From assembly GCA_001724175.1 (NCBI GenBank), contig MEDT01000059.1, forward strand, positions 1 through 32,954: a stretch of DNA of 32,954 bases, given 5' to 3'. Every line of letters starts with the position of its first letter. The stretch's first letter is position 1. Both the position numbers and the translations under genes were made by a program. The notes beneath the pieces were generated by a model. It had not been told where the DNA came from and did no database searches. It was given only the letters and a program-made list of their open reading frames with translations. Origin of the DNA: Cytophagaceae bacterium SCN 52-12. GTDB lineage: Bacteria > Bacteroidota > Bacteroidia > Cytophagales > Spirosomataceae. This document shows positions 23,201 through 30,838 of this stretch, piece after piece.

Positions 23201-26200
23201 TCAAAGGCTGAAATTCACACCGCACGAGAAAATCCTCGGCTGCGGGTAGTAGCCTTCGTCCACCCCGATCCTGAAGGAGGAATCGGGACTTCCGATCTCA
23301 GGGTCAAATCCTTTGTAACGGGTTATTGTAAACAGGTTCTGAAAGGAAAAATAAATCCGCAATTTCTGGATAGCACCCGATGAAGCGACCGGTACGGAAT
23401 AGCCTACCTGCAGGTTTTTCAACCTTAGATAGTCGCCTTTTTCAACGAAATAGGAGGAAGCCCTGAAGTTGTTGTTAGGATCGTTCACATTCAGTCTCGG
23501 CACGGTATAGCTCGAACCTTCCCCGTTCCATGCATGCAGCATTTCGGTATCAAAATTGTAGAAGTTGCTTCCCTGGGTAAAATATTTCCAGTTTGCCACG
23601 ATATCGTTTCCGCTGACGCCATACAATAAGGCGTTCAGGTCAAAATTCTTCCAGGCCAGGTTGGTGGTCAGGCCATAGCTGATGTTCGGCCAGGGATTTC
23701 CTATTACGGCGCGGTCATCCTGGTTGATCACCTTATCGCCGTTGAGGTCCCTGAACCTGATGTCGCCCGGGGAAGTCCCGCCCGCCTGGTAAGCATGCCC
23801 GGTCACCTCTTCCTGGTTTTGAAAAATACCATCCATCACATACCCGTAAAACGACCCAATGGCGTTTCCGACCGAGGCAATGGAATAGGTTCCCGAAAAC
23901 AGCATGGACTGGTTGTTGTTGAGCGCCGTTACCTCATTTTTGTTTCTTGAGATATTCCCCGAAACCTCGTAGGAAAAACCGCCCGCTGTCTTATTCCTAT
24001 AAGAAACCAGCAGCTCCACCCCGCTGTTCCTTACGCTTCCCCCGTTCACGAACGGAGCCGTCTGGATCCCCGTAAAAGCCGGGATAGGAGCCCTCAGCAA
24101 CATATTGGTGGTATTTTTTATGTAATAAGCCGCAGTAACGAAAAGCCTGTTGCCAAATCCTGAAAAATCGAACCCTACCTCCGTTTCCCTGATCGATTCC
24201 CATTTCAGGTCGGGGTTCCCCACGCTCGTCGAGGCTTGTCCCTGCGCTATCTGGTTTCCGAAGGCATATATGAGATTAGGCGTCAGCGAGTTGGCAAAGG
24301 CATAGTTGGTGAGGGAATTCTGGTTTCCCAGCATGCCCCAGCCGCCTTTGATTTTCAGATCATTGATGAAAGTCGCATCTCTCAGGAATTCTTCATCCGA
24401 AATACGCCACCCCACCGAAAATGACGGAAAGACACCGAACCTGTTGTTCTTCCCGAACTTAGAAGATCCGTCCACGCGCAGGTTCCCGGTCAGGAGGTAT
24501 TTGTCCTTATAGCCGTAATTGATCCGGCCCAGGTAGGACAGCATTCCGTAGTCGCCCGCTCCGCCTCCTACGGTGTAACCATCCGTAGAAAGGTCGAGGT
24601 ACCGGAGATTTTCGTCAATATTGGCATTATCGGGCAGGTTTTGTCCTTTTGCATACATGCTCTCCGTCTTATAGGATAAAGCCGTAATGCCCGCCAGCAA
24701 CTCAAGCGAATGATCGCCGAAATCGCGCTGGTAATTCAGGGTATTCTGCCAGTCCCAGTTGACCGACTGGCCGGTCGTACCCTCTATGGAGCTCACCAGG
24801 TTACGCTGCAGGGGGAAAATGTCATAGACGGGCGTAAAGGTTTTCTGGTTTGAAAAGCCGGTATTCAGGTTGAGCTGGGTCCTGAAAGTCAGGAAGCTGA
24901 AAAGATCCGCCACCAGGTAGACGGTCCCGTTCATCAGGTAGTTCCTTGAAGTATTGTGATTGTAATAAGCCTGTGCGACGGGATTTTTGGTATCCGAAAA
25001 GTTGGGATACCCCCACGACCCGTCGGGATTTTTGACCGGGACCGTAGGATCCATGTACCACGAATTAGGAATGATATCGCGTGCTCCGAACTCCGGGATG
25101 TGGTTTCGTTTCCCGTAAGAAACCAGCAGGTTTTCCCCGATCCTTACCTTCGGTGAAACCTTGTATTCCGAATTTACCCTGAAATTGATGCGGCCGTAGT
25201 CCGATTTTATAACGATCCCGTCCTGGAAGAAATAGCCGCCCGAGATATAAAAAGTCCCTTTTTCGCTTCCTCCGCTTGCTGAAATTTCGGCGTTGGACAT
25301 GGTCGCGGTCTGAAATATTTCCTTTTGCCAGTCGGTGCCGGTTCCCAGCGACGAAACATCCTTAAACAGCGGTTCCTTCCCGCCGTTGACCAGGGCTGTA
25401 TTGTACAATTCCGCATATTGCCTCGCGTTTACCACGGGCAGGGTTTTATGTACCTGCTGCACGCCTGTATACGCATTCAGCTGGATGACGGTACGGCCTG
25501 CTCCTCCTTTCTTAGTCGTAATAATGACTACCCCGTTAGCCCCCTGCGCACCGTAAATTGCCGAGGCAGAAGCGCTTTTTAAGATCTCGATCGATTCGAT
25601 CTGGTTGGGATCCAGGCTGGCGGGGCTCGCACCCAGGTTCCCGTCGATGACATATAGAGGATCGCTGTTGTTGATCGTTCCCGCCCCCCTGATCCGCACC
25701 GTCAGCGATGCGCCCGGAGAGCCTGAATTCTGGACCACCTGCACGCCGGCTATCTTTCCCTGTAACGCCTGCCCGACCTGCTGGACCGGCTGATTGGCGA
25801 TTTCTTTGTAATCTATCGACGCGATCGAAGAAGTGATATTCCGCTTGCTCTGTTCGCCGTAGCCTACCACAACCAGCTCATCGAGCGACTTGGTATCTAC
25901 CTGAAGGGCTATTTCGATGGTGTCCCGGCTGCCGACAGGCACTTCCTGAGTCAGATAGCCTACAAAAGAAAGGACAAGCACCGCGTTCTCATCATCTACG
26001 GTCAGGGTAAAATTCCCGCCCGCATCTGTAGTGGTACCGCGCTGGGTACCTTTGATCAGGATACTTACTCCCGGCAGTCCCGAGCCGTTCTCATCCTTTA
26101 TAACTCCGCGGACGATACGTTCCGGAGAGCTGACGGACAGTGGCGCATACATAAACTTATTGGCTGCTTCACCCGGGGTGTCAGATAACGGTCTGGATAT

Positions 26201-26557
26201 ACGATTAACAATTATATGCCTGTCCGAAACTTCGTAAGTCAGCTGAAGCGGGCGGAACAGCCTATCGAGCGCAACCGACAGCTGCTCTTTTTTCACTTCG
26301 AGCGAAACCTTCTGCTCCGTATTGACCAGGTTGGAGCTGTACAAAAATTTCACACCGGTTTGCTTCTCTATTCTGGAAAAAACAGATTTGATATTTTCCT
26401 GCTTGACAGAGATGGAAATACGCATGTCCAGAAGCTCCTGCGTTCCGGCCTCGTGCGCCCTGATGATGCCGGGAAAGAGAAGGAATAGAAACGATTGCAA
26501 AACAGTAATGCGCATCGTATTAACAGCTAGCCTGTAGCCGTAAAACGGTTTGTCCAT
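23201..26557 (-). CDS. SusC-family TonB-dependent outer-membrane transporter with STN domain, pair 2
   Basis: This 1118-residue transporter has the same order of parts as SusC1: leader, STN domain (about 65-117), regulatory-like beta domain with GLPGVSILIKG, plug signature ELVVVGYGEQSKRNITSSIA and a beta-barrel ending in SL. The leader and STN region are strongly alike in the two paralogues (shared GYRLAV, MRITVLQSF and YSSNLVN), whereas the barrels differ, as expected for duplicated receptors with different cargo. The 5' leader also shares ggtttgttgggt with SusC1 (26568-26579 and 20318-20329). Upstream there is only a remnant of a FecR gene, so signalling must use the FecR downstream of SusD2 or one encoded elsewhere. 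Confidence 0.95.
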   Translation of the reverse strand: MDKPFYGYRLAVNTMRITVLQSFLFLLFPGIIRAHEAGTQELLDMRISISVKQENIKSVFSRIEKQTGVKFLYSSNLVNTEQKVSLEVKKEQLSVALDRLFRPLQLTYEVSDRHIIVNRISRPLSDTPGEAANKFMYAPLSVSSPERIVRGVIKDENGSGLPGVSILIKGTQRGTTTDAGGNFTLTVDDENAVLVLSFVGYLTQEVPVGSRDTIEIALQVDTKSLDELVVVGYGEQSKRNITSSIASIDYKEIANQPVQQVGQALQGKIAGVQVVQNSGSPGASLTVRIRGAGTINNSDPLYVIDGNLGASPASLDPNQIESIEILKSASASAIYGAQGANGVVIITTKKGGAGRTVIQLNAYTGVQQVHKTLPVVNARQYAELYNTALVNGGKEPLFKDVSSLGTGTDWQKEIFQTATMSNAEISASGGSEKGTFYISGGYFFQDGIVIKSDYGRINFRVNSEYKVSPKVRIGENLLVSYGKRNHIPEFGARDIIPNSWYMDPTVPVKNPDGSWGYPNFSDTKNPVAQAYYNHNTSRNYLMNGTVYLVADLFSFLTFRTQLNLNTGFSNQKTFTPVYDIFPLQRNLVSSIEGTTGQSVNWDWQNTLNYQRDFGDHSLELLAGITALSYKTESMYAKGQNLPDNANIDENLRYLDLSTDGYTVGGGAGDYGMLSYLGRINYGYKDKYLLTGNLRVDGSSKFGKNNRFGVFPSFSVGWRISDEEFLRDATFINDLKIKGGWGMLGNQNSLTNYAFANSLTPNLIYAFGNQIAQGQASTSVGNPDLKWESIRETEVGFDFSGFGNRLFVTAAYYIKNTTNMLLRAPIPAFTGIQTAPFVNGGSVRNSGVELLVSYRNKTAGGFSYEVSGNISRNKNEVTALNNNQSMLFSGTYSIASVGNAIGSFYGYVMDGIFQNQEEVTGHAYQAGGTSPGDIRFRDLNGDKVINQDDRAVIGNPWPNISYGLTTNLAWKNFDLNALLYGVSGNDIVANWKYFTQGSNFYNFDTEMLHAWNGEGSSYTVPRLNVNDPNNNFRASSYFVEKGDYLRLKNLQVGYSVPVASSGAIQKLRIYFSFQNLFTITRYKGFDPEIGSPDSSFRIGVDEGYYPQPRIFSCGVNFSL

Positions 26558-26593
26558 AACTTTGAAAGGTTTGTTGGGTTCTGATTATTTAAA

Positions 26594-26634
26594 AGTCAGA
26601 TAATAATCCTGCTATGCGGGTTCCGGAATCCCGT
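26594..26634 (-). pseudogene. Remnant of a second FecR gene (first codons only)
   Basis: Read on the minus strand from 26634, acgggattccggaacccg then catagcaggattattatc aligns with the start of the intact FecR gene (atggaatttcaggacccc then gacatagcaaaattcttatcc). The ATG is now ACG and one base has been lost. Homology ends after about 14 codons, so roughly 1 kb of an ancestral FecR gene is missing. The SusC2 start follows 36 bases later. This supports an ancestral order sigma-FecR-SusC-SusD for this copy. Confidence 0.75.
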
Positions 26635-26719
26635 ATAAAATCAAAAACGTACGTTGTATCGCCTTCTTTGAAAGTACCAAAGAAGTAATCCCGGGATTTA
26701 ACTCACTTTTTACATTTTT
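26635..26719 (-). promoter_or_regulatory. Second copy of the FecR leader with perfect inverted repeat
   Basis: This copy matches the leader at 21574-21665. cttctttg (26663-26670), the spacer aaagtac and caaagaag (26678-26685) form a perfect 8-bp inverted repeat, followed by gggatttaactcac (26694-26707) and a T-rich tract. The coding part of the FecR remnant next to it has decayed while this block has stayed close to identical, which argues that it may still be used, now upstream of SusC2. Confidence 0.55.
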
Positions 26720-26816
26720 TTATTGCATCCTGGAGAGAAGAAATAACACGGGTAGCAGGTATATGACTTGCCGCAATTGTAAATCGGCTGCCAGAGCAGG
26801 TTGCGCGTTTGACCGG
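26720..26816 (-). pseudogene. Remnant of a second ECF sigma factor gene (3' end)
   Basis: Read on the minus strand from about 26815 down to the TAA at 26722-26720, this segment aligns with the last 30 codons of the intact sigma gene at 27452-28048. Allowing one deleted base, it encodes RNLL...IYKLRQVIYLLPVLFLLSRMQ-stop, against RNLLQRSIYKLRHVMYLFP and LLFLLFRT in the intact gene. The two are clearly diverged, so this is an old paralogue and not a recent target-site duplication. The 5' part is missing, and the toxin-antitoxin promoter begins where homology stops. Confidence 0.78.
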
Positions 26817-26838
26817 TAGCATTTATTTGTTATCTTTG
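26808..26838 (+). promoter_or_regulatory. Promoter of the toxin-antitoxin pair (Bacteroidota consensus)
   Basis: TTTG at 26808-26811, a 19-base spacer and TATCTTTG at 26831-26838 match the Bacteroidota primary-sigma pattern TTTG-N(17-23)-TAnnTTTG exactly. The start codon of the antitoxin follows 23 bases later. The TTTG lies within the edge of the decayed sigma remnant, so the promoter may be a junction product of the insertion. Confidence 0.65.
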
Positions 26839-26861
26839 ATTAAAAAAAAAGCGGTATTACG

Positions 26862-27095
26862 ATGAGCACGGCAGAATTGAAGATCAGCCTTATAAACAAA
26901 ATAACAGGTCTTACAGACAACGCGTTGCTGGAGGAGATCATGCGTATAGTGAATTTTGAAACCGATAGCGTAAAATTCGAGCTTAACAGCGACCAGAAGA
27001 ACGCAATAAATATTGCCCGGGCCCAGATACAGAACAATGAATATCAAACCAATGAGCAGGTGGAAATAGAAATGCAAAAATGGTTAGAAGAATAA
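26862..27095 (+). CDS. Antitoxin of a type II toxin-antitoxin module
   Basis: This 77-residue protein is acidic and mostly helical. Its N-terminal segment (MSTAELKISLINKITGLTDN) and C-terminal helix ending in EIEMQKWLEE are typical of short antitoxins in Bacteroidota that precede RelE/ParE-type toxins. It overlaps the toxin gene by 16 bases, which supports the pairing and implies coupled translation. It would neutralise the toxin by direct binding and may repress its own promoter at 26808-26838. It is on the plus strand, opposite to all surrounding genes, as expected of an inserted module. Confidence 0.75.
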   Translation: MSTAELKISLINKITGLTDNALLEEIMRIVNFETDSVKFELNSDQKNAINIARAQIQNNEYQTNEQVEIEMQKWLEE

Positions 27096-27376
27096 TCTGG
27101 TCTAAAAGAGCTGTGCTCGAAAGACAGGAAATCTTACTATACTGGGTTGAAAGAAATAAATCCAAAAGCTACAGCATAAAACTCAATAAGCTTATAAGCG
27201 AGGAGATAAAGATACTGGCGAAAAACCCCTTTATCGGACGTGAAACTGACGATGCTGACATAAGGATAAAGGTTGTAAGGGACTATCTGTTGTTTTATGA
27301 AGTAAGAGACAATGAGCTGCATATCCTGTCCTTGTGGGATAGCAGAAGAAATCCGGGATCATTCCAGCTAAAATAG
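27080..27376 (+). CDS. RelE/ParE-family toxin
   Basis: This 98-residue protein shows the RelE/ParE layout. An N-terminal strand (RRIIWSKRAVLE) is followed by two helices with ILLYWVERN, then a central NPFIGRETDDADIRIKVVRDYLLFYEV and a final strand ILSLWDSRRNP. Members inhibit translation by mRNA cleavage on the ribosome (RelE) or block gyrase (ParE); the sequence alone does not decide which. It starts inside the antitoxin gene and ends 75 bases from the stop of the convergent sigma gene. Confidence 0.85.
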   Translation: MVRRIIWSKRAVLERQEILLYWVERNKSKSYSIKLNKLISEEIKILAKNPFIGRETDDADIRIKVVRDYLLFYEVRDNELHILSLWDSRRNPGSFQLK

Positions 27377-27414
27377 AGATTACCTGCCTGCTTTTCTAAA
27401 GTGGAAACCTCGTA

Positions 27415-27456
27415 CTCCGTCGTCTACGCGACCCGGTCTACGCAACCTGGTCTACG
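27415..27456. repeat. Short tandem repeat at the 3' end of the sigma gene
   Basis: cgacccggtctacg (27429-27442) is followed directly by caacctggtctacg (27443-27456), two mismatches in 14, and preceded by a partial unit cgtcgtctacg. The stop codon of the sigma gene (27452-27454) lies in the last unit. It may be a slippage product at the edge of the inserted toxin-antitoxin segment. Confidence 0.5.
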
Positions 27457-28048
27457 TCCTGAAAAGGAGAAATAACAGGGGAAACAGATACATAACGTGC
27501 CGCAATTTATAAATCGAGCGCTGGAGCAGATTGCGGACCGACTGCTCGTTCATCTCCATGATCCGCGCAATGCTGCCGTAGTCGAACCCTTCAAAGAAAT
27601 GCAGGCGTATCGCTTCCAGCTGCCGCGGCGACAGTTCCAGGAGCGCGGTCCTCAGCACCCGCAGCTGGTATTGTTCCGATTCGCTTTCCATCAGCTGCAT
27701 CTCTATCGACGGCTCCTGCTGACGCTCTGACAGGAAATCAGGCTGTCCGAGCCTCTCCATGAGGGCATCCTTCCCCGACAGCCTTACGATCTGCCGCCTC
27801 AGGCTCCGGAATAAATAGTATTTAATGGAAGTAGTATCCGATAAACGCTCCCTGCTTTGCCAAAGCGTGACAAAAAGATCCTGTATGGCATCTTCTACGA
27901 TATGCCGCTCGTTCGTAATGTGAAAGCCGTAATTGTAAAGCACTCCTGCATATCGTTCATACATTTCTGCAAACGCGCGCCTATCCCCCGATTTGAAGCG
28001 AAGCCACAAGCCGGATTCAAGTTCAGTATCTGTAGAATAAAGGCTCAT
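27452..28048 (-). CDS. ECF-type RNA polymerase sigma-70 factor
   Basis: This 198-residue protein contains sigma region 2 (about 20-90, with FAEMYERYAGVLYNYGF and EDAIQDLFVTLW) and region 4 (about 132-183, with LSPRQLEAIRLHFFEG and the helix-turn-helix up to RNLLQRSIYKLR). It ends in a hydrophobic tail (MYLFPLLFLLF). It directs RNA polymerase to the SusCD genes when released by FecR. It is separated from its presumed targets by a toxin-antitoxin module and by the remnants of a second sigma and FecR gene. Confidence 0.93.
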   Translation of the reverse strand: MSLYSTDTELESGLWLRFKSGDRRAFAEMYERYAGVLYNYGFHITNERHIVEDAIQDLFVTLWQSRERLSDTTSIKYYLFRSLRRQIVRLSGKDALMERLGQPDFLSERQQEPSIEMQLMESESEQYQLRVLRTALLELSPRQLEAIRLHFFEGFDYGSIARIMEMNEQSVRNLLQRSIYKLRHVMYLFPLLFLLFRT

Positions 28049-28072
28049 ATATGCAGTCTTCCGATTTTTTGG

Positions 28073-28105
28073 CCAACTTATTCAATACACATTCAGCTAT
28101 TCAAA
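28073..28105 (-). promoter_or_regulatory. Candidate promoter of the sigma gene
   Basis: On the minus strand TTTG (28105-28102), a 21-base spacer and TAAGTTGG (28080-28073) fit the Bacteroidota promoter pattern with one mismatch in the -7 element. The start codon at 28048 follows 24 bases later. AT-rich DNA produces such matches by chance, so this is a suggestion only. The rest of the 278-base gap up to 28326 shows no gene. Confidence 0.35.
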
Positions 28106-28326
28106 AAAATTATGGACAAGCCCGATTTATCCTCTCCGATCAGCACCCTGCCGGAGAGAAGATGCGAAATATTATATCACAAAAACGAAAGAAAAGAGAA
28201 GAAAATCCGGCAGAAAAAACTAGTAATATCCTGATTAACGCTCTTTTCCCTATCTTTTCAACAAAATAACATTTAAAGTTTAAAAACAAATCCGGGCCCC
28301 GCGCTACGGAGCGTCGACAGGTCTTT

Positions 28327-30684
28327 TTACCTGGTGCTGAACCAGTCCAGCGCCGTAGCTCTCATTTCCGGAGAAAACCTGTTGTAATCGTCAGGATATA
28401 CCGGCGCGAGGTTTCCTTCCTTCCCGTAGAGCCTGTATATGCCTCTGGCCTTGTCTACACTGGCTGCCACGTCCGTCCTCAGGTTATCTTTGTCCCACAG
28501 GGGTGCTATGACCAATACCGGGCGCGGCGCGACAGCAGCCATGATATGCTGAAAATCAAAGGGAAGGCTGCCTTTTTGTCCGGGAAAAAGGCCCGGCCTG
28601 GAAAGGCCCAGCCTGGGCAACAGTCCGTGCAGGTGCGCATAGGTCTTTATAACGACATCTGAACGGGCGGGCGTCTCCGGGAAAAAGGGGGTCACACCGC
28701 ATACCGAAACTACGCCCGCTATACGGTCGTCCAGGGCCGCGCTTAACAGGCCGACCGTACCGCCAAGCGCATAGCCGGCCGTATAGATCCTCTTTTTATC
28801 CAGGAACTCTATGTTTTGCAGCGCGTCTACCGCACCCCGGACATCCTCTACCATTTTACCCATTTTAGACCATTCCGGGTAACGCTCATAGAAGCGGGTC
28901 CCTTCCTCGATCCTGTTGCCGCATCCCAGCATGTCGAACGAAAAAACAGCGTACCCCTTCGCTACCAGGCTTTCAAAAAATGACTGTATCTCGTGATCGC
29001 GCCCTATGGTTCCGAAACCTTTTGAATAGTCGAATTCGTGCAGGTAGATCACGACCGGCAGAGCTTTGCCGCTCGCGGCTGCGCCCCCTGTCGGATAATA
29101 CAGGTAACCGAACAGGTTATCTCCGAAGCCGTGGTACGGACTTACCGGCATGACCTTCATCCCGCCGCTTTCCCGCGGACGCTGAATGAAGCTGCCGAAG
29201 CTGTCCTCTCCTGCGCCTGCATTTTTCAGGGAAACCGGCCCCGGGTTGACGACGCCGGGAGGCTTTTCGCCCAGCAGCCACGAGATCTGCGACTGAACCA
29301 CTTCTTTTTCCGCCTCCCATTCGCGTAGTGAAATGCCGGCAAAATCACCGGATTGCGCCCTGCTTTTCCCCCCGCTACGGGGCATACCCGCCCTCATCCG
29401 GCTTTCATCGTTCTTTTTCAGCCAATTTTCAAAAGAATAAGGATAATTGAGCCTGTTCTCCGGCTTTGCCTGCGATCTTCCGAATACGTAGTCGAAAAAA
29501 TCGACATAATCCTCGATATCCCGGGCGCTTACGCTGTGCTTCCCCTGGCGCGATCTCATCGCGAGCCTGCTGTCGTCTCCCAGGAACCGGTACACCCTGC
29601 GGGCATCCAGGAACGCCTGCTCTATCCCCCACGGGTTGCTGGCCGTCTCGTTGATGGCCGTGCTCAGCATCAGCCCCCTGGGCGCTACAAGCGCCATAAA
29701 AGAATTCTGATCAACCGGCAGACGGTCTTCCCTCCCTGTAAAATACCGTAGCCTGGGATGGAACCACGACGGCTGGGCACAGGTAAGAAGCGCTACATCC
29801 TCAACATCGTAGGGGTGTGTGCAATACCTCCACGGGAGCTCGCCGCCGGTTCCCGAGCTGCTGGTATTGACAGCGGCTATCCGTTCATCGAGCGCTGCGG
29901 CCATCAACGACATCTTACCGTTCCTGGAATGACCGGTCAGCGCGATCTTTTCCTTGTCTACGAAAGGCTGGGAAAACAGGAAATCAACTGCTCTTGACGT
30001 GCCGTAAACCCTCCTCGCCAACCGGGAAAAATCGTGCTCCGGCCACCAGATACGGGCATACGCTTCGGTATCGTCCTTCGAATCGGCAGCCGCATATACG
30101 CAGCCGACATATCCTCTTCTCACCGCGATCTGCGCCCATTCCCTGTGATTCCACTGCGTCAGGAAAACCGGGAAAGGCCCTTTACCCGGAGGTATCATCA
30201 GCTCCACGGTCAGTTTGGCGCGATTGGAAGGACCAAACGACAGTTCGACCATCCTCAGCGTCACGGCGCCTTCTTTCCGCTCGCTGAGCATACGCGAACG
30301 AAGATTGCCCGGAGGCGGCGGACAGCTGCCCAGGATATAATAACGAAGCTGCTCCTTCATCCGATTACGCTTTTCCTCCCACTGCCCTGGCGTAGTGACG
30401 GGAATGTTCCTGCTCCCCTCGTCGATAAGCAGCGGATCAGGAAGAAAAGGGATGGAAGGCAACTGATCAAAATCCGGCGGAAGCTCTCCCGTCCTTTTTA
30501 CCCAATCGCGGAAAGTCGCATCCGCGGCGGAAACATTGCCCTTTCCTGCTTCGTCTTCCGGCAAAACGCGCAGGATCCAGTCGCGGATCTCCTTCCGGCG
30601 GGTCGAGTCGGGGGCGGCGTTCAACAAAAAGGGGGTTGCTCCCGATAAGACAAGGATCAACAGCAGGCGAATTTTCATGTACAT
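28327..30684 (-). CDS. Secreted two-domain alpha/beta-hydrolase (CE15-like esterase fused to a serine-less hydrolase domain)
   Basis: This 785-residue protein has a signal peptide (about 1-23) and two alpha/beta-hydrolase domains. The first (about 90-405) carries GHSRNGK at 251-257, close to the GCSRxGK nucleophile motif of CE15 glucuronoyl esterases, and a candidate catalytic histidine in GKHS (381-384). The second (about 505-785) resembles dienelactone-hydrolase or acetyl-xylan-esterase domains, but the nucleophile elbow GxSxG reads GYALG (637-641), with alanine (codon gcg) for serine, and I see no clear catalytic histidine near its end. It probably removes an ester from a glycan through domain one, with domain two structural or substrate-binding. 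MYM allows a start at 30684 or 30678. It is transcribed separately from the sigma gene. Confidence 0.8.
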   Translation of the reverse strand: MYMKIRLLLILVLSGATPFLLNAAPDSTRRKEIRDWILRVLPEDEAGKGNVSAADATFRDWVKRTGELPPDFDQLPSIPFLPDPLLIDEGSRNIPVTTPGQWEEKRNRMKEQLRYYILGSCPPPPGNLRSRMLSERKEGAVTLRMVELSFGPSNRAKLTVELMIPPGKGPFPVFLTQWNHREWAQIAVRRGYVGCVYAAADSKDDTEAYARIWWPEHDFSRLARRVYGTSRAVDFLFSQPFVDKEKIALTGHSRNGKMSLMAAALDERIAAVNTSSSGTGGELPWRYCTHPYDVEDVALLTCAQPSWFHPRLRYFTGREDRLPVDQNSFMALVAPRGLMLSTAINETASNPWGIEQAFLDARRVYRFLGDDSRLAMRSRQGKHSVSARDIEDYVDFFDYVFGRSQAKPENRLNYPYSFENWLKKNDESRMRAGMPRSGGKSRAQSGDFAGISLREWEAEKEVVQSQISWLLGEKPPGVVNPGPVSLKNAGAGEDSFGSFIQRPRESGGMKVMPVSPYHGFGDNLFGYLYYPTGGAAASGKALPVVIYLHEFDYSKGFGTIGRDHEIQSFFESLVAKGYAVFSFDMLGCGNRIEEGTRFYERYPEWSKMGKMVEDVRGAVDALQNIEFLDKKRIYTAGYALGGTVGLLSAALDDRIAGVVSVCGVTPFFPETPARSDVVIKTYAHLHGLLPRLGLSRPGLFPGQKGSLPFDFQHIMAAVAPRPVLVIAPLWDKDNLRTDVAASVDKARGIYRLYGKEGNLAPVYPDDYNRFSPEMRATALDWFSTR

Positions 30685-30838
30685 CTTTAAAGCAGGTTTA
30701 GATATGTCTTTCAGCCCGGCCTACCGGCCTCCGGACCTTACGCTAGTTATATAAGAGCACACAGCATGTCTCAGATACCCGGAAAATTCTTAAAACGCAA
30801 AACTTTTTACCTACCTTAGAGTTCCTAAACCGACTCCT

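Noticed and set aside
16807-26557. CRISPR array, tRNA or rRNA genes, and insertion-sequence transposases anywhere in the window
   Set aside because: No regularly spaced repeats, no cloverleaf or rRNA signature words and no transposase motifs were seen on either strand.
26720-26816. Target-site duplication produced by insertion of the toxin-antitoxin module
   Set aside because: The segment resembles the sigma 3' end but is too diverged and carries its own frameshift. It also continues into a FecR leader, so an old paralogous remnant explains it better.
28051-28269. Plus-strand frame of 72 codons upstream of the sigma gene
   Set aside because: Lysine- and serine-rich translation of AT-rich intergenic DNA without any motif; it overlaps the candidate sigma promoter.
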